Assembly: GCA_945643825.1 (NCBI GenBank)
Contig: CALZEZ010000028.1
Location: forward strand, 1 to 11,122
Length of the DNA: 11,122 nt
Direction of reading: 5' to 3'
DNA from: an uncultured Lachnospiraceae bacterium
GTDB taxonomy: Bacteria > Bacillota > Clostridia > Lachnospirales > Lachnospiraceae
The notes under the pieces are model-generated. The model was not told where the DNA came from and did no database searches. It saw only the letters and a program-made list of their open reading frames with translations. How positions within the stretch are numbered: position 1 is the first letter of the stretch; every line of letters begins with the position of its first letter. The position numbers and the translations under genes are program-made. This document shows, one piece after another, positions 6,233-11,122 of this stretch.

Positions 6233-8836
6233 TTATACGCCTCCTTCTACTAGCTTTTCATAGATTTCCTTCGCCAGTGTCTCAACCGGAGCAGTCACTA
6301 CGACTCCATACTTTGCTTTTTCGATATATTCTGCCTTTGTCTCAAATATCTTTGTACTGTCACCCTCTTTGATATATAAGGTGCCTTGGAGCTCCGGCGC
6401 TGTCTCAAGATTCTTTTTGGTTTTCCCGGTCATTTCGTATTCCTTCTTAGCCAGAGTAAATACAAAGTAGTCTTTAGATTTCTGAAGTGTCACCGTATTG
6501 TGCTTGTCATCGAAAATATACCGGAATCCCATTACCTTTCCATACGCCTGCAGGGACAGATATGCATCTTTCTTACCCTGATATTTCTCGTACAGATAAG
6601 GATTGTTGCTCTGTGCCGTCTGTTTTGCCAGTGTAGCTGCAAGCTCCAGTGCTCCCGCACTGTTTTTCCTCTCGCCGAACCAGTCCATGGCAATCATCGC
6701 CGCCGCCTGCTGCGAGGAGGAGGCCTCAGCAAAGCTTGTTCCAAGTAGCGCTGCCAGTATGTCATCCAGTGCATTCGCCAGCTCATCTGCCGAAAGCCCG
6801 CTAAGGTCACCGGAACCGGCTCCCGAAGCCAATGCGGCTTTATTATCATCCAGTGCATCCGAAAGGGAATCGTTCAGGGAAGCTTTGGCATCTGCATCCA
6901 GCTCAGTCGCTCCATTCAGTGCATCCTGCACCTGTCCAAGTGCTGCCTGTCCTGCTTCCGGATCCAGCTGTGATGCAGCGGACAGTGCCGCCAGCTGATT
7001 TGCAAGATCCGCATTGTCTGAATCTGAGCTTCGTATCCCAGATGCAAGCGTATCTGCCATGTTCCCCAACAAAGCAGCGGTATTGGTATCTCCCATGCCT
7101 GCGGCCGCTCTTGCTTTATCTGCTTCACTGCTGTTTGTCGAGTTGAGGATATTATTCAGACGGTTTGTAAGAGCATCCATATCCTTCTGCTTTGCTTCCA
7201 TTTCGGCAGTCAGTTTATTTGCCCCGGCTAAGTCGTTATTATCGAGAGCATCCTGCCTTTTCTTTGCTAAATCTTCCTTTTCCTTCTCGAGCTTTGACAT
7301 ATCGGTTGCATCGAGACCGTTTTTCACAAGTTCACTATATGTATTGCGAAGCCAGATCAGATGTTCCTGTACGGTCTCCTTCAGATAGGATTGTGCCGGA
7401 TCCGAAAGAATCGTTGCTTCCATCGCCGGAATGCCATCAATCAACTGCAGATTATATTCCTGCGCTGCTTTATTCTCCATGCGCTTAAACTGCGCCTCGA
7501 GAAGTGTCTGATACTCCAGTCTGTCTGCATTGGCTGCTGCCTTCTGTGAGGATAGATGATTAGAAAGCACCGATGCCGCTGCGCCTTCTGCTCGTGCTGT
7601 CTGATAGTCCTGACTGACACCCGCCTTTAAGTCTCCCATATATTTGGTATAGGCGGCATTTACCAGATCGGAGGTTAATGTGTTTAATTCGCTCTTCTGA
7701 TCCGCTATTACATCATCCAGTATATTTTCGAGATTGCAGAGCATCTCCATCATCTCGTCGCAGCCCGGTGTATCCTCGTTTTTTGCTCTTGTAATCAGCT
7801 CCTGCTGGTAACGGTATTCCGCCTTTGCGGAAGCCGTTTCTCCGGAGTCGGTCAGCATCTTTGCTTCATAGGAAGCAATGCTTTGCTGCACATTCTTGAT
7901 AGAATCTCCAATGGCAGCTATGATATCCGAATTAAGGACCAAATCATCGGGCTCTTCTTCCTCTTCTTCCTCTTCTTCCTCTGACCCTTCTTCCGTCTCT
8001 TCTTTCTCCTCAGGCGGTTTCGGAAAGCCGCAGGCCAGACTTTCTAACGCTTCCAGATTATCTGCGAGAATGGACAGTGAAATCACTCTTCGCTTCGCAT
8101 CCACCGAGACCATGATCTCCTCTGTCTTCTCGACCCATCGCGAAGGCTTATCTCTTTCCGGGAGACCATTTTTATAGTTTCCCAGAGCTGTCAAGGCTTC
8201 ATCACACTCATCGGTGGATTCATTCTGAATGCTCTTTCCAAAGAATTCGCCAATCATCTTCAGATAGGCATCATCCGAATCGGTCTTTTTCTCCTTCTCC
8301 TGTAGAATCTGGTATTGAAGCCTGATCGGCTCCAGTTCCTCCATGCTGTTTAAATCATACGGATTGGTGATATCACAGACAGAAACCGCCTGCCCGCTTC
8401 GCAAATCAATTGTGATTCCGTCCGACTTTGTATGATGGGTGAGATCCAGATTCTCTATTACGCTTTTTGAAACCGGGGTTCCTGCCGTCGTAATATCCGC
8501 GATTGAGGTAGCATCCGTTATCTCAAACCACCCACCATTTGCCAGCTCTGATTTATAATAAACCTGATTCTGGTTAAACTCATTTGCCGATTCCAGAGCC
8601 GTATTATAGAGCTCTGTTGTCAGCGCACTGATATGGATCAGATGAGAGCCGATAATCAAAGTAGAAGCTTCGATCTCACTGTCCTTCACATGCACTGCAC
8701 GAACCGCTGTTGACTTCTCATTTTCCAAGGCCGCACGAACAATGCTCGAAGCCCCGGACACCAGGATGACTGCTGTCAGACAAAGCAGCCAGAGCCTAAT
8801 ATTCTTTTTTTTCTTCTTTTCCGCTCCTCTTTGCAT
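6233..8836 (-). CDS. Signal-anchored envelope protein with poly-Glu tract, long helices and stalk domain
   Basis: An 867-residue protein that I do not recognise as a whole. Lys-rich start, then a hydrophobic segment (about 14-34) ending IVRA, so either a cleaved signal or a membrane anchor. Residues 45-175 form a globular part with IGSHLIHISALT (62-73) and NQVYYKSELANGGWFEITDA (90-109). An acidic linker at 276-298 includes ten Glu in a row (286-295). Residues 300-560 are largely helical with coiled-coil character, and 570-715 are Ala/Asp/Ser-rich helices. The C-terminus (about 755-840) resembles the copper amine oxidase N-terminal 'stalk' domain seen in Firmicute surface proteins (YLSLQAYGKVMGF, NTVTLQKS, GTLYIKEG). 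It starts at 8836 with GGAGAGAAG, 9 bases after the TolC-like gene's stop. Placement inside a CIS operon suggests a cell-envelope partner of the machine. That function is inferred. Confidence 0.85.
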   Translation of the reverse strand: MQRGAEKKKKKNIRLWLLCLTAVILVSGASSIVRAALENEKSTAVRAVHVKDSEIEASTLIIGSHLIHISALTTELYNTALESANEFNQNQVYYKSELANGGWFEITDATSIADITTAGTPVSKSVIENLDLTHHTKSDGITIDLRSGQAVSVCDITNPYDLNSMEELEPIRLQYQILQEKEKKTDSDDAYLKMIGEFFGKSIQNESTDECDEALTALGNYKNGLPERDKPSRWVEKTEEIMVSVDAKRRVISLSILADNLEALESLACGFPKPPEEKEETEEGSEEEEEEEEEEPDDLVLNSDIIAAIGDSIKNVQQSIASYEAKMLTDSGETASAKAEYRYQQELITRAKNEDTPGCDEMMEMLCNLENILDDVIADQKSELNTLTSDLVNAAYTKYMGDLKAGVSQDYQTARAEGAAASVLSNHLSSQKAAANADRLEYQTLLEAQFKRMENKAAQEYNLQLIDGIPAMEATILSDPAQSYLKETVQEHLIWLRNTYSELVKNGLDATDMSKLEKEKEDLAKKRQDALDNNDLAGANKLTAEMEAKQKDMDALTNRLNNILNSTNSSEADKARAAAGMGDTNTAALLGNMADTLASGIRSSDSDNADLANQLAALSAASQLDPEAGQAALGQVQDALNGATELDADAKASLNDSLSDALDDNKAALASGAGSGDLSGLSADELANALDDILAALLGTSFAEASSSQQAAAMIAMDWFGERKNSAGALELAATLAKQTAQSNNPYLYEKYQGKKDAYLSLQAYGKVMGFRYIFDDKHNTVTLQKSKDYFVFTLAKKEYEMTGKTKKNLETAPELQGTLYIKEGDSTKIFETKAEYIEKAKYGVVVTAPVETLAKEIYEKLVEGGV
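6240..6246 (-). promoter_or_regulatory. Ribosome binding site inside the upstream gene that decides the TTG start
   Basis: AAGGAGG on the minus strand overlaps the final codons (Gly-Gly) of the 867-residue gene and lies 9 bases before the TTG at 6230. It is the best argument for a TTG start of the Pvc16-type gene and ties its translation to the envelope gene upstream. Confidence 0.75.
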
Positions 8837-8845
8837 CTTCTCTCC

Positions 8846-10897
8846 CTACTCTATGTTCTTTCGGATTGTCAGATCGTTAATCTTAAAATGAGCCTCTGTA
8901 AGCAGCTTTTCGTCTTTGTCGTAGAAGCAAATGACCAGATCCTCAAGATTGCTCTCTACTGCTGCCAGATAACGGAACTTCTCCTTTACAGGAAGCTTCT
9001 GCTCGCTTACGAGATATTTTCCATCGGCAGTTTTAATATTATAGGTTGTTGCCAGCTGATCTGCCGCCGGCGTGATCGTCAGCTCCATAAGTCCTGTCAC
9101 TGCATTTATTTCAACCTGATAGCTTCCAACGATGTCCTTCTCATCTGTTTCTACATGATATGTTTTAATGTTCAGTTTATCGGAATAAACCGTCGGATCT
9201 ATCTCACAGTCATCAATCACATTTGCCCCATCGTACAAACGGATAAACACCTTTTTTACATCGTCTAAATCCAGTGCAAGATGGCGGATTGTTTTGTCTA
9301 CCGTGGTTCTTGCTCCTATCTGTATTCCGTCCACCCATAGTTCAAATTCGGAAACGGATGGCTCAAACTCTTCCGGAACAGAAAGCCCCAGCTCAAAGAT
9401 ATTGTTCTCCACCATGGAGCGAAGAAAATAGTAAATACCTGAGCCTTCATCCTCAACCACGTAACTGAGTCCTCCCTCTGCCTGAGACATCATCAGGTTT
9501 GCCCCCTTCAGATAGGATGAAACCGCTCCGCAGGTCAACCGATCAAAGCTATAGAGAATCTGGCTATAGACGGATTTTGCTTCCAGCAGATCCATCTGAA
9601 GATCCTCATACTCCGAGAGTACCTGTGCGTACTCTTCATAGGTCATGCTTCCGGTGCTGTTTAGAATCGCAGCCTTTTTCAGTTCCTTTTTCTTCTTTTC
9701 TATCTCTTTTTCTATCTGTCCGGTTGTATTACGAGTGGATATGTAGTTCTCAAAGGAGCTCTTTACGGAAGCAATCAGTTCCTTTCTCATTGCCTGCTCG
9801 TCCGCATACAGTCCCTGATACTCTATCGCAGATTCATATAATGCATAGGGTTCGTCCTCAACATACCGAACACCATCAATCGCTCCCTTGAACCATTCCT
9901 TGGGTATTTTTATGAACAATATTCTCATCTTCCCAAGCCATGGCTTATCGACCTTTTCAAGAAGCTCCCCGTACTTGAGCTTAAATGCAGCAGAATCAAG
10001 CTTCTCGCCACGCTTCGCCTGGCTGATAAAGCTGTCAATCAGCCTCATATTGCTCGTTCCATATTGATTTTTCATCAAGTCGTAGTTCGTATTCAGCTCC
10101 AACAGACCGTTGGCACTCGCAAGTCTTGCCTGGAAGAACGCATCGTCATGATCAAGGGTATAGGTAATGAGCTTGTCCTCCACCGAACGATCCATCTGCG
10201 CACTCACAAAGGGATTCTGAAAATGGTAGGAGGTCGTTACGTCAATGCCGATCAGCTTTCCCAGCTTTTCTTTCTGTGCCTCAAAGCTTCTCATATCGGA
10301 AGCAAGTGTATCATTCAGAGTTTCAAGCTTCCTGCTTATGGAGTCGATGTCTGTCTGATTCGCCTGTCCGATCAAAAGACGTGCCTTGTTCTTCTCCAGC
10401 GTTTTCGTATATGAAGAAATTCGTCCTTCGTTGTAAGCAATCTTCTCCTGAAGCACATAGACCTCGACGAAAGTGAGTGCTACCTTCTCATATACGCCAT
10501 AAACGCAATCCGCAATACTATGATTCAGCACGTCTATCTCAGACTGCAGCTCCAACGGCTTATAGGTATATTCAAACTCATCCGGCAGATCTGGCTTCTC
10601 CGGGAATTTAAAATTGAGAAGCGGAGACCAACGGAAGGTTCTCTGATTCTTTTCTTTGAGCTTGATGGACTTAATAGACTGCGTATACTGAACCTTAGCC
10701 AACGCAAGTTTGTTTCTAAGCTTCATATAGTCGGCGCTTTGTGCAAGTGCCATACTCTTTGCAGCATCAAAGGTCAGCTCTTTTCCGGCAGCCTGCGTGG
10801 GGATGACAGGGAAGTGTCCCGCCAGTAAAGCAGAGATGATCAGAATAGAAAGCCATCTGCATATTCTTCCATGTCTGTGTCTGTATTTGAAACGCAT
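8846..10897 (-). CDS. Exported TolC/outer-membrane-efflux-like helical protein
   Basis: A 683-residue protein with a basic N-terminus, a hydrophobic segment (15-34) and a likely signal cleavage after PTQA (33-36). What follows looks like the two internal repeats of TolC-family proteins. Repeat one is LTFDAAKSMALAQSADYMKL (41-60), then a helix with TFVEVYVLQEKIAYNE (142-157), KNKARLLIGQANQTDI (169-184) and KLGKLIGI (211-218). Repeat two is about 244-455, with DDAFFQARLASA (251-262), RILFIKIPKEWFKGA (325-339) and GSMTYEEYAQVLSEY (416-430). The last 180 residues are beta-rich and not part of the TolC fold. The segments where TolC has barrel strands (about 86-115 and 320-345) are short, so a true outer-membrane barrel is doubtful. 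Start at 10897 has AAAGGAGG 8 bases upstream. The family resemblance is by pattern only; the role in the CIS is unknown. Confidence 0.8.
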   Translation of the reverse strand: MRFKYRHRHGRICRWLSILIISALLAGHFPVIPTQAAGKELTFDAAKSMALAQSADYMKLRNKLALAKVQYTQSIKSIKLKEKNQRTFRWSPLLNFKFPEKPDLPDEFEYTYKPLELQSEIDVLNHSIADCVYGVYEKVALTFVEVYVLQEKIAYNEGRISSYTKTLEKNKARLLIGQANQTDIDSISRKLETLNDTLASDMRSFEAQKEKLGKLIGIDVTTSYHFQNPFVSAQMDRSVEDKLITYTLDHDDAFFQARLASANGLLELNTNYDLMKNQYGTSNMRLIDSFISQAKRGEKLDSAAFKLKYGELLEKVDKPWLGKMRILFIKIPKEWFKGAIDGVRYVEDEPYALYESAIEYQGLYADEQAMRKELIASVKSSFENYISTRNTTGQIEKEIEKKKKELKKAAILNSTGSMTYEEYAQVLSEYEDLQMDLLEAKSVYSQILYSFDRLTCGAVSSYLKGANLMMSQAEGGLSYVVEDEGSGIYYFLRSMVENNIFELGLSVPEEFEPSVSEFELWVDGIQIGARTTVDKTIRHLALDLDDVKKVFIRLYDGANVIDDCEIDPTVYSDKLNIKTYHVETDEKDIVGSYQVEINAVTGLMELTITPAADQLATTYNIKTADGKYLVSEQKLPVKEKFRYLAAVESNLEDLVICFYDKDEKLLTEAHFKINDLTIRKNIE

Positions 10898-10923
10898 CCG
10901 ACTTTCCTCCTTTCTACCTGCCG

Positions 10924-11122
10924 TTATTTCTCTAGCTCATACATAAAAAATCCGGCATTACGCTCTGGTGCAAAAAAAGTATAGGTAATATCCTCCGCCT
11001 GGAAGACATACAGATAAACTAGTACATCCGACTGATAGCTGTCCACAATACGCACTTCCTCATAGGGTGCCGTAGTCTCCATCGTAACCTCAAGCGGGAT
11101 ATCCTTCCCCTTCCTGGTGAGC
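10924..11122 (-). CDS. C-terminal 65 residues of an unidentified protein (partial)
   Basis: An open frame entering from the right edge and ending with TAA at 10924-10926. The visible part (LTRKGKDIPLEVTMETTAPY, SYQSDVLVYLYVFQAED, NAGFFMYELEK) reads as alternating strands and looks like the end of a beta-rich domain. It has no signature I recognise. It ends 26 bases before the TolC-like gene, whose ribosome site lies in that gap, so it belongs to the same operon. No start lies in the window, and nothing further can be said about its length or role. Confidence 0.7.
   Translation of the reverse strand, partial: LTRKGKDIPLEVTMETTAPYEEVRIVDSYQSDVLVYLYVFQAEDITYTFFAPERNAGFFMYELEK

Noticed and set aside
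6603..6998. Plus-strand open frame rich in Ala and Ser (131 codons)
   Set aside because: It is the antisense of the Ala/Asp/Ser-rich part of the 867-residue gene, with no ribosome site and no sensible protein pattern.
7878..8177. Plus-strand open frame with a polyserine run
   Set aside because: It mirrors the GAA/GAG codons of the polyglutamate tract on the other strand and is not a gene.
8846..10897. Calling the 683-residue protein a drug-efflux outer membrane channel (TolC proper)
   Set aside because: Barrel-strand regions are short, there is an extra C-terminal beta-rich domain, and no efflux pump genes are nearby. Only a TolC-like helical fold is supported.

Overview
The window holds the middle of a contractile injection system (CIS; phage-tail-like) gene cluster. 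Everything is transcribed on the minus strand, so the genes read from right to left. Ten coding regions are packed tightly, with gaps mostly of 2 to 50 bases and one 157-base gap. Both end genes run off the window. Strong AGGAGG-type ribosome sites, moderate GC and the style of the proteins suggest a Clostridia-type Firmicute, possibly Lachnospiraceae. That assignment is an inference, because no taxonomic marker gene is present.

Layout in transcription order. First come the C-terminal 65 residues of an unknown protein (10924-11122). Two exported, envelope-type proteins follow. One is a 683-residue protein with a signal peptide and TolC/outer-membrane-efflux-like helical repeats. The other is an 867-residue signal-anchored protein with a polyglutamate tract, long helices and a C-terminal domain like the copper amine oxidase N-terminal 'stalk' domain. 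Next is the contractile apparatus: a DUF4255/Pvc16-type tail terminator, an unrecognised 247-residue protein, a DUF4280 PAAR-like protein, the tail sheath, the main tail tube, a tail-assembly-chaperone-like protein, a small GpE/DUF6760-like protein, and a second tube-like protein with a long lysine-rich repeat tail that continues past the left edge. The remaining baseplate, spike, tape measure and ATPase genes expected of such a system are not in the window.

The main point of interest is a canonical slippery heptamer, A AAT TTT, at 1698-1704. It is in frame 3 codons before the stop of the 124-residue chaperone, and the downstream GpE-like reading frame lies exactly at -1. The downstream frame has no good ribosome site of its own, and it is open back through the slip site. 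This is the arrangement of the phage P2 E/E+E' and lambda G/GT tail-assembly chaperones, so a programmed -1 frameshift making a 191-residue fusion is likely.

Two other features are unusual. The second tube protein carries nested 126-residue and 33-residue repeats. The TolC-like and stalk-domain exported proteins sit in the same operon as the sheath, which hints at a CIS attached to or crossing a cell envelope rather than one simply released by lysis. The 157-base gap after the tube gene is full of strong inverted repeats without U-tracts, and these may set transcript stability or stoichiometry.
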